From: Vulcanimicrobiota bacterium
GTDB taxonomy: Bacteria; Vulcanimicrobiota; Vulcanimicrobiia; Vulcanimicrobiales; Vulcanimicrobiaceae
Assembly (NCBI GenBank): GCA_003151115.1
Contig: PLWS01000001.1
Span: 1-51,437 of the forward strand
Length of the DNA: 51,437 bases
Direction: 5' to 3'
Below are positions 43,625 through 51,437 of this stretch, piece by piece. The notes under the pieces were generated by a model. It did no database searches. It was given only the letters and a program-made list of their open reading frames with translations, and was not told the origin of the DNA. Each line of letters opens with the position of its first letter. The stretch's first letter is position 1. The position numbers were made by a program, and so were the translations under genes.

Positions 43625-45232
43625 ATGGAGCGAACCCCGCTCGCCGCGATAGTCGCGGCCGCTGCTCTTTTTGCATGCGCCACCGGATCCGCCGCGCTGC
43701 TCGCGCGCGGTCAAACGCCCGCGCCCTCACCCAGCGCTTCGCCGCTGCCCGGAAGCCCCAGCCCCGCTCCCACTCAGCCGCCCATCGTCGTGACGCCGGC
43801 GTCCGCCCAAGTTGCCGTCGGCGGCCAAACCACCGTCCGCATCAATTCCGCACTCGGTCAGCTGACGTTCGTGAATTCGAATCCGGCCGCCGTCGACGGA
43901 ACGATCGACCAAACGACGCAAACGCTCACGCTCTCCGGAAAATCTCCCGGCACCGCGATCGTTACCGTCACCGATCAGCGCGCCGTCAGCGCGCAGATCC
44001 AAGTGCGGGTCGCCTACAAGGCCGGCAGCATCGCCGACGCCGCATCCATTCGCATCACGGGCGACCCCGCCAGCGCGGAGTTCGTCAAAGGAGAAGCGGT
44101 CGCGACCGCCTCCGCGCTGCTGCAAGTGCGGCCCGGCGCGCAAGCGATCGTCACAACGGATTTGGTGAATCTTACTCAGCCGCTTCAGCAAGACGAGATT
44201 GCCATCGTCGACGTTCCGGTGCTGTTGCAGGGGGAGCAGTACTTCACGGTCTCCGGCACGACGCACGTCCGCGTGGAGAACGTCGCGGCGCCCGCGATTC
44301 TGCCCGACTCGCTCATGGTCAGCGACTACCCCGAACGGCTCACCGCCAACGGCATTCTCTTCGCCGCCGATCTCGAACGCGGGCAGCCTTCGCGCTTTTT
44401 GTACTTTCATTTCAATCCGCCCGGCGAGCCCGCGCGGCGGATCGTCCTGCGCGCCGAGAACCGTTCGGCACAGCCGGCGCAACTGCAATTCATCTCCGGG
44501 CAAGCCGGCCCGGCGCCCAACGAGATGGAGGTCGGCCACGCCGCCACCAACCGCTTCCTCGAGCGCCAAGTGCAAAACGAAGGCCGCATCATCACCTTGC
44601 CCGGAAGCGGAACGCTGCAGCTCGCGCAGCAAGATCTTCCGCCCAATGCGATCGTCTGCGGACTGCTGCAGCTGCGCGTCCTCAACGGCAGCACCGTGCA
44701 TCTGACGCTTTTCGTGCAGAACGCCACGAGCTCGCCCGACGAACCGCTGACCGGAACCGACTTGCTGCAAGGCGGCCAACGCCATGCGCGCGGACTCTAT
44801 AGTATTCCGGAGTTCCACTACTCGCGAACGTGGAGCACTGACGCCGACTATCTCGAACTTCCGATCGGCGACATCCCGCTTCCCAACGTCATGCAGGGCG
44901 AAGCACTCTCCGGCGACTACGGCGTCAAGCAAAGCTTCGTCGTCAAGGTGCAGAACCCGACGAGCCAACCGCAAGCGATCGCGATCTACGAGAACCCGCG
45001 CGGCGGCCGCGCCACCGGGACGTACGTTATCGACGGCGTGCTGATCCAGTCGCACGGCGTCCCGGCGTTCTCGCGCTACAAGATCCGGCAGTACGTCGTG
45101 CCGGCGCGCGGATTCGTGCGCGTCACGATCGTAACGATTCCGGAAAGCGGCTCGAGCTATCCGCTGCGCCTGATCTTCGCACCTGACGACGGCAGCGTTG
45201 CGCCGGGCGCACCGGGCTCACCGGTTTACTAA
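43625..45232 (+). CDS. Large exported protein with Big-2-like domain (probable lipoprotein)
   Basis: A 535-residue protein. It has a hydrophobic leader with a lipobox-like LFAC, then a Pro/Ser-rich linker (PAPSPSASPLPGSPSPAPTQP). Residues 55-125 form a bacterial Ig-like region (VVTPASAQVAVGGQTTVRIN, GTAIVTVTDQ), and about 400 residues of beta-rich sequence follow with repeated FHFNPPGEPARRIVLRAENR-type strands. No catalytic motif is seen. Likely a surface or periplasmic structural protein. It begins 7 bp after recQ, but the pairing is probably accidental. Confidence 0.75.
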   Translation: MERTPLAAIVAAAALFACATGSAALLARGQTPAPSPSASPLPGSPSPAPTQPPIVVTPASAQVAVGGQTTVRINSALGQLTFVNSNPAAVDGTIDQTTQTLTLSGKSPGTAIVTVTDQRAVSAQIQVRVAYKAGSIADAASIRITGDPASAEFVKGEAVATASALLQVRPGAQAIVTTDLVNLTQPLQQDEIAIVDVPVLLQGEQYFTVSGTTHVRVENVAAPAILPDSLMVSDYPERLTANGILFAADLERGQPSRFLYFHFNPPGEPARRIVLRAENRSAQPAQLQFISGQAGPAPNEMEVGHAATNRFLERQVQNEGRIITLPGSGTLQLAQQDLPPNAIVCGLLQLRVLNGSTVHLTLFVQNATSSPDEPLTGTDLLQGGQRHARGLYSIPEFHYSRTWSTDADYLELPIGDIPLPNVMQGEALSGDYGVKQSFVVKVQNPTSQPQAIAIYENPRGGRATGTYVIDGVLIQSHGVPAFSRYKIRQYVVPARGFVRVTIVTIPESGSSYPLRLIFAPDDGSVAPGAPGSPVY

Positions 45233-45236
45233 CCAA

Positions 45237-45391
45237 CTCCATCGAGCCGAGCATCATGCCGCTTCCCGCGGACACTTGCCGGGCACATCCTGTGCCCGGC
45301 TGCGCTCCTGAATTCAGACCGCTCTCGCCGTCCATGGCTTCGCGGCGAATTCAGAGCCGCGTGAACCTGCACGATGCTCAGCTCGATAGAG
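45237..45391. repeat. MITE-like or structured intergenic element with 19-bp terminal inverted repeats
   Basis: Left end CTCCATCGAGCCGAGCATC (45237-45255) and right end GATGCTCAGCTCGATAGAG (45373-45391) are inverted repeats matching at 17 of 19 positions, 117 bp apart. Inside lies a perfect 10-bp hairpin GCCGGGCACA-TCC-TGTGCCCGGC (45278-45300) and a palindrome CTGAATTCAG. The right end includes the last codons and the stop of the GT4 gene. It may be a small transposable element or a bidirectional terminator between convergent genes. Confidence 0.55.
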
Positions 45392-46406
45392 CTTGTTCGT
45401 AAACCGTCAGCATCTGTGAGGCTGCACGCGCCCACGAGAAACGTTCGACCGAGCGAGCGCGCACGGTGTCGCTGTGCGCTTGCGCGGAACGCGGATCCGC
45501 GACAATAGCATCGATGACGCTCGCCCACGCCTGCGGATCGTCGACGGGAACGACGGGTGCGTCGCCGCCCACGACTTCGGGCAGCGACGACTGATCGGAG
45601 ACGGCGACCGGAACGCCGGCGCAAAGCGCCTGCGCCGCGGCATAGCCGAAACCTTCGTACCGCGATGGCACGGCGACGAGCGCGCACTTCGCGTAGAGAT
45701 CGATGAGCGCGGCGCGTCCGATGTACCCGCGAAACTCGACGCGGTCGCGCACGCCCAGCGATTCGGCGAGGCGCAAACATTCGTCGCGATAAGGCGTAAA
45801 CGGCCCCGCCGAAACGACGCGCATACGCGAACCAATCAATGGAAGCGCACGGATCAGGACTTCTAAGTTCTTGCGCCGTTCGACCGTGCCGGGAACCAGG
45901 ATGACGTCGCTTGGAAACTGCCGCTCTATCTTGCAATAGTCGGCGGCGACGCCGTTGTACACGACGTGGATATGCTCCGGCGCTACGTCCATGACGTCGA
46001 GGAGCTCGCGGCGCGAAAACTCCGAGTCGACCGCGATGGCTTTAGCCGCCGCGTACCGTTTGATCGCGAAGCGTCCGAAGTAGTAGCGCGCGTAAGCGGG
46101 CGCGTGCCGCTGCACTTTGAGCCACGCGACGTCGTGCACGGTGACGACGATGGGCAGAGGCGACGACAACGGCATGGTGCCGGAAGCGCAATGCAGCACT
46201 TGCGCGCCGGATGCACGCGCGCGCGCCGGCAACAGCACCTGGTCCCACAGCAGGCGCCGATCGAAGCGCCACGGATCGAGCTTGGGCTCGCGCAACTCAA
46301 CGACGCCGGCCCCGGCTGCACGCAGCGCTTCAGCCAATCCCGTCACGTACTCGCCGATGCCGGTAGCGGTCCCGAGCGTCAGCTGCGCGTCGAGCGCAAC
46401 GATCAT
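45378..46406 (-). CDS. GT4 family glycosyltransferase
   Basis: A 342-residue GT-B enzyme: GIGEYVTGLAEALRAAG near the N-terminus, VTVHDVAWL, AVDSEFSRRELLDV and VVYNGV, then the nucleotide-sugar side with VPGTVERRKNLEVLIRAL and VPSRYEGFGYAAAQALCAGVPVAVSDQSSLPEVVG (the E-x7-E motif). It transfers a sugar, often mannose or a related hexose, to a polysaccharide or lipid. It overlaps the TPR gene by 4 bp and its stop lies within the inverted-repeat element. Confidence 0.92.
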   Translation of the reverse strand: MIVALDAQLTLGTATGIGEYVTGLAEALRAAGAGVVELREPKLDPWRFDRRLLWDQVLLPARARASGAQVLHCASGTMPLSSPLPIVVTVHDVAWLKVQRHAPAYARYYFGRFAIKRYAAAKAIAVDSEFSRRELLDVMDVAPEHIHVVYNGVAADYCKIERQFPSDVILVPGTVERRKNLEVLIRALPLIGSRMRVVSAGPFTPYRDECLRLAESLGVRDRVEFRGYIGRAALIDLYAKCALVAVPSRYEGFGYAAAQALCAGVPVAVSDQSSLPEVVGGDAPVVPVDDPQAWASVIDAIVADPRSAQAHSDTVRARSVERFSWARAASQMLTVYEQALSS

Positions 46407-47269
46407 TTTAGCAGCGCTTGCAGCGTGTGCAGAAAATGCGAACGGGGATCGTACGACCAGCTCAGACGCTCGTACTGCCGCGCGGATGCAAGGTCGCCGA
46501 GCCGGAACGCAGCGACGCCCAATCCCGCGTAAGCATCCGCGCTGGCGGGATTTCCGTCGACCGCACGCTTGAAAAATGCCGGCGCGCGCGCGGGTTCGTC
46601 GAGATTGAGTTCCTGGATGCCCGCCGCGATAAGGTATCGTTCGGCCAGCGGCGCGAGCTTCACAGCCGCCGCGTAATCGCGCATGCCTTCCTCAAACCAC
46701 GCGCGCCGGTGCGGTGGATCCATATATCCGCGTTGCGTCGCCAAGCGGCCGAGTCCCCAATAGGCATCGGCAAGTGCGTCCGGATGCGTCGCGGTTCGCT
46801 CCAACCGGTTTTTCAGAGTCAACTCCAGCTCGTAGGCGCCGGCCAGATCGTGTGAGGCCAAGCGGTTGACTTCGCGACGAATTGCAAAGACGTCGTTGGC
46901 GCCGACGAAGTACCGCGAGGCTTCGGCTTGGTCGCCGCGCGCTTGCGCGATCTCGCCCAAGAGTTCGGCCCGGGCGGGCGATTCGGGCAGCTTCTGCGCG
47001 TACGTTTGGGCGAGTGGCAAGTTGTGCCGGTCAAGGGCGGCAGCCGCGAGCATCGCGGCAACATAGGGCGCTGGGGCGATGCGTTCGATCGCGGCATACG
47101 CCGATGCGCCCCACGCGGCCGATATGCGCGCGGGAATCGAGACCGGCGCGGCCGCGCGAGAAAAAACCGCATCGGAAGCTGCTTGAACGAAGCCTAAGCC
47201 AAAGGCGAGAGCCACGAGGACGACGATGAGGATGGCGTAAACTGCCGAGCGGCGCGCCGCCTCGGTCAG
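46403..47269 (-). CDS. Membrane-anchored TPR protein
   Basis: About 288 residues. The only annotatable GTG (47215) would cut into the membrane helix. The frame stays open upstream to a CTG at 47269, overlapping the barrel gene stop (TCTGA), and then gives LTEAARRSAVYAILIVVLVALAFGLGFVQAA, a complete helix. I favour the CTG start. The rest is helical with TPR-like repeats (NLPLAQTYAQKLPESPARAELLGEIAQARGDQAEASRYF; DAYAGLGVAAFRLGDLASARQYERLSWSYDP). It is positioned between a beta-barrel protein and a GT4 enzyme, so a role in polysaccharide assembly is possible. Confidence 0.75.
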   Translation of the reverse strand: MTEAARRSAVYAILIVVLVALAFGLGFVQAASDAVFSRAAAPVSIPARISAAWGASAYAAIERIAPAPYVAAMLAAAALDRHNLPLAQTYAQKLPESPARAELLGEIAQARGDQAEASRYFVGANDVFAIRREVNRLASHDLAGAYELELTLKNRLERTATHPDALADAYWGLGRLATQRGYMDPPHRRAWFEEGMRDYAAAVKLAPLAERYLIAAGIQELNLDEPARAPAFFKRAVDGNPASADAYAGLGVAAFRLGDLASARQYERLSWSYDPRSHFLHTLQALLK

Positions 47270-48411
47270 AATTTCACCGTGAAGTTTAGGTCGGCGCGCG
47301 TCTGCTCGAGGTTATAGTCGGGCGCGAACGAGTCTTGATAATGATACTGACGCGCCGAAAGCGTGATCGCACTCGAGCCCGACGGCAGCTGGTACGTCAC
47401 GTTTCCGAGGTAGGTATCTTTGCGCGCGTCGAGCCCGGGAAAAAGCAGTGCGCCGTACTGCCCTTGATAATGCTGCTGCTCGTACTGCAAGCCCAGCGTA
47501 ACGCGCGGCGTCACCGGCACCGCAAGCTTCGCGCCGACGGACTGTTTAACCAAATTGGTCAGCCCCGGATAGTACAGCATCGGCGCTTGCGGATCGAAAC
47601 TGCCGGAACCCTGACCGCCGAAGATGGGGTCCGGATCGGCCGCAACGTACGGAAAGGCCGCATCTTGCTGAAAGCCGATGTGTTCGATGCGGCCGGAAAG
47701 TTGCAGCCCTAACCGTTCGTTTCCGGTGCGCAGCGTGAAATTGGTTGCAGCGGTCAGACTCTGTGCGCGCGCGTCGCTCACGTACGGACACGGCGCGGCT
47801 TGGTCGGTCGTACCGCACACCTGCAAAATGTGAAATGCGTCGGGATGCAGCGACTGCATGCCGGCGCCCGCGAGTTGTCCCGAAAAATGCAGCGCGCCGA
47901 TCCGGATCGGAACGGTGAGCTCGGCCGTCACGGATTGCAGCGTCGGCACATAGGGCTGATAGACGCCGAAGCGCACGGGCGGACTCTGCGCGAAACTGCG
48001 CGCGATCGCAGGCAAGCTGATCGCGTCTTGCTGATCGGTGAGCGGAGCGATCAGCGGCGCATCGTCGGCGTACATCGGCGCCGACGTTGCAAAGGCTTGC
48101 GCCGAAACGCCCTGCGCGGTCTGCGCGCGTTCGCTCGGCAGCGTCAGATGTACGCGCGCCACCGGCGGGTTCTGCGCCTGCGCCGGAGCCGGCAGCGCGA
48201 ACGAATCGGTTACGGCGACATGAAAGAGCGCAGTGGCAAAAGTCGACGGGGTACGCGCAGCGGGCGCAAGTGAGAAAAAACTCTCGGCGTTACGGTCGAA
48301 GATGCGGGATGGATCGAGCTTCGCCCCCGCGCCGGCACTGGCAGCCGCAGGCACGCTTAAGGACAGCGCTGCCACCAGCACTGCCAAGACGGCCGAGCGA
48401 GACCGAGTCAT
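47266..48411 (-). CDS. Predicted outer-membrane beta-barrel protein
   Basis: About 381 residues from ATG 48411 with GGAGAAG upstream. The Sec signal ends near AAASA. The rest alternates hydrophobic and polar residues in strand-like stretches (VTAELTVPIRIGALHFSGQL, FTLRTGNERLGLQLSGRIEHIGF, VTLGLQYEQQHYQG) and ends NFTVKF, with a C-terminal Phe as in many outer-membrane barrel proteins. A Pro/Ala/Gln-rich N-terminal region (residues 60-110) has no recognised fold. It supports a diderm envelope. It heads the group with the TPR and GT4 genes. Confidence 0.7.
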   Translation of the reverse strand: MTRSRSAVLAVLVAALSLSVPAAASAGAGAKLDPSRIFDRNAESFFSLAPAARTPSTFATALFHVAVTDSFALPAPAQAQNPPVARVHLTLPSERAQTAQGVSAQAFATSAPMYADDAPLIAPLTDQQDAISLPAIARSFAQSPPVRFGVYQPYVPTLQSVTAELTVPIRIGALHFSGQLAGAGMQSLHPDAFHILQVCGTTDQAAPCPYVSDARAQSLTAATNFTLRTGNERLGLQLSGRIEHIGFQQDAAFPYVAADPDPIFGGQGSGSFDPQAPMLYYPGLTNLVKQSVGAKLAVPVTPRVTLGLQYEQQHYQGQYGALLFPGLDARKDTYLGNVTYQLPSGSSAITLSARQYHYQDSFAPDYNLEQTRADLNFTVKF

Positions 48412-48476
48412 ATCTTCTCCATACCCGCAAACGAGGCGCACCCTTTACTATCGGCTCTAAGCGGGGGACGTTTCAT

Positions 48477-48893
48477 CTACGGCAAGGGCGTCCCAAAACC
48501 CCGTTGAGCATAGCGCCGGGCTATCAGCAGGGCCGCATAGTCGTCGATGGGGCGGGGAGGCAGCTGGAGGCCCAGGGGTATGAGGCGGCGCCAGCCCGTG
48601 GGGGGATGGTCGGCAAAGTAGAGGGCCCGGGCGCGGTAGCTGGTGTCGGTTTCATCGATCAGATGGACGGGTGCCCCCAACCGCTCGAGCAATGCCCTCA
48701 CGGTGGCCGCGTTGGTGCCGCCGCCCAGCGCCACGGCGCGCAGCGGGTGGGCGGCCGCGAGCGGCGCCAGGGTTCCAAGCAAGCCGTCCAGAGTTTCGAT
48801 TCCCAGTGCCAGCGGCGGGGCGACCGCATCCTCGATGAGGGCGAAACCGATCTTGCGCGTTCCCGGATCGATCCCGAGAACAGCGCGGCTCAT
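48477..48893 (-). CDS. YqgF/RuvX-like nuclease-fold protein
   Basis: A 138-residue RNase H-fold protein: LGIDPGTRKIGFALIED at the N-terminus (catalytic-type Asp), ALGGGTNAATVRALLE, DETDTSYRARALYF and PPTGWRRLIPLGLQLPPRPIDDYAALLIARRY. This matches the cyanobacterial-type group labelled YqgF rather than typical E. coli YqgF. The family processes the 5' end of pre-16S rRNA, and this subgroup is untested. It overlaps the DUF3084 gene by 4 bp, the same pair found in cyanobacteria. Confidence 0.88.
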   Translation of the reverse strand: MSRAVLGIDPGTRKIGFALIEDAVAPPLALGIETLDGLLGTLAPLAAAHPLRAVALGGGTNAATVRALLERLGAPVHLIDETDTSYRARALYFADHPPTGWRRLIPLGLQLPPRPIDDYAALLIARRYAQRGFGTPLP

Positions 48894-49864
48894 GGAACCT
48901 TCTGAAGAACGACGACGATCGGCAGCTGGAGCGTATGCGGATAGATATCGGTGGCGGCAAACGCCGTCATCACGTAGTTGCCCGTTCCGTTTGCGAGCAT
49001 CGTCTGCATTTGCGCGGCGGTGGGCGGTAAGGTCTGCACGGGCAAAACGTTGCGCACGAAATAGGGCGGGAATCCATCGCTGGTCGCTTTTTGCGGCACA
49101 AAGTTTGCCAACAATTCGTAAAGAGCCAGCTGCGCGCTGACGTTCTTGCCGCTCGGCACGCTTTCATAGGCGATCAGATCGCCGCGTTTGTACATCAGGC
49201 GGTCCGGAATCGGCGGCGTGATTCCGAAATGCACCTCGTCGCCGCGCTCGCCGGGCCGGCCGGCCGCGTACAGATTCTGGTCCGCCGCAGCCAGCACGAG
49301 CACGTCGCCTTCGGCCAGCGCCGCGCGCATCTCGGGGCTGTCGGCGTAGCTGTCGAGCACTTGCTGCACGTTGGCCGGAGGTGTGAACGGTCGCAGGCCG
49401 AGCGGCGGATAGACGCGATTGACGTATGCAACGGTTTGATCGTAGAGCTGTTTGACGAGGCGCCGCCGCATCTGCGGGGTCGCGTCCGCAGGAATGAGCA
49501 CCGCGCCATTGCCCATCGGCGTTCCGACGCCGACGACGAGACGACCGTTGTTGACTTTACTCTCGGCCTCGGTCGCGCGCGCTTGTGCCTTGGCGATCTC
49601 GGCATTGATCTGATTGAGGCGGAAGAACGCCGTCTGCACTTGATTTGACGCGAAAATAGCGGCGAGCGTCACGATCAGCGCGATGATCATGCCGGTTGCA
49701 ACTGCGATGATCGTCGATGTATACCGCGGCCGGATGTTGAGCAGCGTCAAACGCTTTCTGCCGACTTGATGGCCGATGCGGTCGCCCGCATACGCGATGA
49801 GACCCGCAAGCGCGACGATGAAGAGAATGGTGCCGGCGCCGCGGACCAGATCGACAAAACTCAT
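48890..49864 (-). CDS. DUF3084 membrane protein
   Basis: A 324-residue protein with two N-terminal helices (residues 10-27 and 49-71, with VGRKRLTLLNIRPRYTSTIIAVATG between), a short coiled coil (FFRLNQINAEIAKAQARATEAESKV) and a soluble domain to the end (GDVLVLAAADQNLYAAG, YVMTAFAATDIYPHTLQLPIVVVL). DUF3084 has no known function; it is best known from cyanobacteria, next to the YqgF-like gene as here. It starts directly after the LptF/G stop, so it is in the lpt transcription unit. Confidence 0.88.
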   Translation of the reverse strand: MSFVDLVRGAGTILFIVALAGLIAYAGDRIGHQVGRKRLTLLNIRPRYTSTIIAVATGMIIALIVTLAAIFASNQVQTAFFRLNQINAEIAKAQARATEAESKVNNGRLVVGVGTPMGNGAVLIPADATPQMRRRLVKQLYDQTVAYVNRVYPPLGLRPFTPPANVQQVLDSYADSPEMRAALAEGDVLVLAAADQNLYAAGRPGERGDEVHFGITPPIPDRLMYKRGDLIAYESVPSGKNVSAQLALYELLANFVPQKATSDGFPPYFVRNVLPVQTLPPTAAQMQTMLANGTGNYVMTAFAATDIYPHTLQLPIVVVLQKVP

Positions 49865-50998
49865 TTACACCAGCCCCGCCCGGCGCAGCCGCTGCGCTCC
49901 GATCGCGGTGAAGATCAGATTCGGCATCCAGGCCGCCAGCGCGGCGATCGCCGGCGCGGCCTCGCCGATCCCCGTAAAGATAGTCTGCACGACGTAGTAG
50001 ATGAACGCGATGAGCACCGCTAAGCCGAAACCCAAGCTCGCGCTGCCGCCGCTGCGCACCGAGCGAATCCCGAACGGCACCGCGATGAGCGTGAAGACGA
50101 AACAGGCAAAGGGCTGCGCGAGCTTTTCTTGATAGGCCATCCAATATTTGCGCAGCTCGGAAGGTGTGAGCTGCCCGGTCCGGATGATTTCGGCAAGTTC
50201 CGCCCGGCTCATGTTGAGCGGATTGTTGCCCGCCGCGCGCTTGGCGATCTCCGCGGGGCTTTGCCCGAGTTCGACTTGGAGCGCCGGTGTCTGCGATCCA
50301 ACGATGCTTTGACCGCCGGGCCCGCTGAAACGGTAGATGCGCGCGTTGTCGAGCGTCCAATTGTCGGCCGCAAAATCCGCGCGATCGGCAAAAATGATTT
50401 GCGTCGGGTTGCCCGACCTGTCGTACTGCACGAGCGTTACCTGCAGCAGCCCGTGCGTATTCGGATCGTAGGCGTTGAAAAACGTGATCTGGTGGCCCCC
50501 GCCCGGCAGCGGGGCATTCACGGTAGTGTCGCTCGCGAACGCGCTCGTATGATTGATCACGGTGTTTTCGATGATCGTGAACTGCGTCTGCGCGTAGGGA
50601 ACGATCGCCTCTTGCAGGATCAGGTTCACGATCGACATGACGAACCCGGCGACGAGCAGCGGCACGATGATCCGTATGAACGTAATGCCGCCGGCGTTCA
50701 TCGCGGTGATCTCGCTCTCGCCCGAGAGACGCTGCATCGCGAGCAGCGTACCCAGCAGCAGCGCCATCGGAATCGTCAGCACGACCATCGAGGGAAGTTG
50801 CCAAAGAAACGCTTCGATCGCGGCCCACACCGGCGCGTGCGCCTCCGAAACGGCGCGGCCGATCGCGATGATCTGCGTGGCGGCGAAGATGAGCGTGAAC
50901 GCCGAGAGCCCAAAAAGAAACGGCCCGAGCAATTCGCCGAGCATGTAACGGTCGAGAATGGTGAACCGGAAAAGAGAAGGCCGTGCGGCTTGGATCAA
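49865..50998 (-). CDS. LPS export permease LptF/LptG
   Basis: A 377-residue membrane protein of the YjgP/YjgQ family: ILDRYMLGELLGPFLFGLSAFTLIF, PMALLLGTLLAMQRLSGESEITAMNAGG, a periplasmic beta-jellyroll (about 140-260) and three C-terminal helices. It forms the transmembrane part of the LptBFG transporter that extracts LPS from the inner membrane. Only one such gene is seen here; it could act as a homodimer or pair with a second copy elsewhere. The TTG start overlaps the lptB stop (TTGA). Confidence 0.92.
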   Translation of the reverse strand: MIQAARPSLFRFTILDRYMLGELLGPFLFGLSAFTLIFAATQIIAIGRAVSEAHAPVWAAIEAFLWQLPSMVVLTIPMALLLGTLLAMQRLSGESEITAMNAGGITFIRIIVPLLVAGFVMSIVNLILQEAIVPYAQTQFTIIENTVINHTSAFASDTTVNAPLPGGGHQITFFNAYDPNTHGLLQVTLVQYDRSGNPTQIIFADRADFAADNWTLDNARIYRFSGPGGQSIVGSQTPALQVELGQSPAEIAKRAAGNNPLNMSRAELAEIIRTGQLTPSELRKYWMAYQEKLAQPFACFVFTLIAVPFGIRSVRSGGSASLGFGLAVLIAFIYYVVQTIFTGIGEAAPAIAALAAWMPNLIFTAIGAQRLRRAGLV

Positions 50999-51437
50999 AG
51001 GCGGAACCCTTCACCCAGATAGAACTTGCGCGCGACCGGACTGTCGAGCACTTCTTGCGCCGACCCGGAGACTTCGATGCGGCCGTTGTTCAAGATGTAG
51101 GCACGATCGACGATAGCGAGCGTTTCGCGTACCTGGTGATCGGTGATCAAAATGCCGAGACCGCGGTCGCGCAGCTGCCGGATCATGGCTTGGATGTCGG
51201 CGACGGCGATCGGATCGATACCGGTGAACGGTTCGTCGAGCAGCAAGAACGCCGGCTCCGTGGCTAGGCAACGGGCAATTTCGACGCGCCGCCGCTCGCC
51301 GCCCGAAAGACTGTCGCCGCGCGCATCGATCAGATGGAGCAGCCCGAACTCTTCGAGCAACGGTCCCAGGCGAGATTCTTGTTCTTCGCGCGGCACGCCG
51401 TGCATTTCCCAAATCAAACGGACGTTGTCGCCGACGG
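50995..51437 (-). CDS. lptB: LPS export ABC ATPase LptB (5' end cut by window)
   Basis: The C-terminal 147 residues of an ABC ATPase: VGDNVRLIWEMHGV at the edge, signature SLSGGERRRVEIARCLA, Walker B FLLLDEPFTGIDPIAVADIQ, switch His in LITDHQVRETL, and DRAYILNNGRIEVSGSAQEVLDSPVARKFYLGEGFRL at the end. The LDEPFTGIDP and ILITDHQVRETL strings are typical of LptB. Walker A lies beyond the window. It powers LPS extraction with LptF/G, whose gene starts within its stop codon. This is good evidence for a lipopolysaccharide-containing outer membrane. Confidence 0.93.
   Translation of the reverse strand, partial: VGDNVRLIWEMHGVPREEQESRLGPLLEEFGLLHLIDARGDSLSGGERRRVEIARCLATEPAFLLLDEPFTGIDPIAVADIQAMIRQLRDRGLGILITDHQVRETLAIVDRAYILNNGRIEVSGSAQEVLDSPVARKFYLGEGFRL

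Noticed and set aside
42166-43683. Long open frame of 505 codons antisense to recQ, and similar long antisense frames at 5066-5944, 8266-9243, 10678-11775, 15150-16277 and 43727-45055
   Set aside because: High-GC codon use leaves opposite strands open. These frames lie fully over well-recognised genes, are rich in Arg/His/Asp and show no family motifs.

Overview
The window is about 51 kb of high-GC, gene-dense bacterial chromosome. The organism looks like a diderm, non-proteobacterial lineage. Diderm features are an LptB/LptF-G-type lipopolysaccharide export pair, a predicted outer-membrane beta-barrel protein, lipoproteins, and LytM and Ctp envelope peptidases. The mixture of a Min system, FtsEX, RodA, an RNase E/G, a cyanobacterial-style YqgF-DUF3084 pair and a MoxR-DUF58-SpoIIM group fits candidate phylum Eremiobacterota (WPS-2) or a relative. 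That placement is inference from gene content only. No rRNA, tRNA, CRISPR array, integrase or transposase was seen.

Layout. 1-4.8 kb: a TsdA-like diheme cytochrome (cut by the window edge) with a DsrE-like partner, a Tat-exported dienelactone hydrolase-like protein, RmuC, a secreted peroxiredoxin, and a DUF695-RraB protein. 4.8-6 kb: an acyl-CoA dehydrogenase. 6-13.1 kb: one seven-gene run, ftsE-ftsX-histidine kinase-response regulator/GGDDF-LytM peptidase-two S41 proteases, most junctions overlapping. 13.1-17.7 kb (minus): a HAD phosphatase with no visible start codon, RNase E/G, RodA. 17.7-19 kb: a VOC protein and a small islet with a PD-(D/E)XK-like nuclease candidate and a 72-residue protein. 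19.2-22 kb (minus): minC-minD-minD-minE with two tandem minD genes. 22.2-25.3 kb: a BepA-like M48 protease and a DUF697 protein.

25.3-34.6 kb: two converging arms of an uncharacterised membrane cluster. The plus arm is GT39, SpoIIM-like and an M48-RDD fusion that lacks its first zinc histidine. The minus arm is a membrane protein, DUF4129, DUF4350, MoxR and DUF58. 34.6-36.2 kb: a MOSC protein and a winged-helix regulator/membrane protein pair with a candidate operator. 36.3-41.8 kb: a small secreted protein, then (minus) dnaX-ybaB-recR followed closely by a cyclase-STAND-TPR protein. 42-45.2 kb: recQ and a large secreted protein. 45.4-51.4 kb (minus): a beta-barrel protein, a TPR protein and a GT4 glycosyltransferase form one group, and lptB-lptF/G-DUF3084-yqgF another.

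The common theme is envelope growth and division: septal peptidoglycan hydrolysis and its signalling (FtsEX group), site selection (Min), elongation (RodA) and outer-membrane assembly (Lpt, BepA-like). A dispersed intergenic repeat occurs in the rodA-rng gap, in the minC leader, and inside the predicted 5' end of the second minD.
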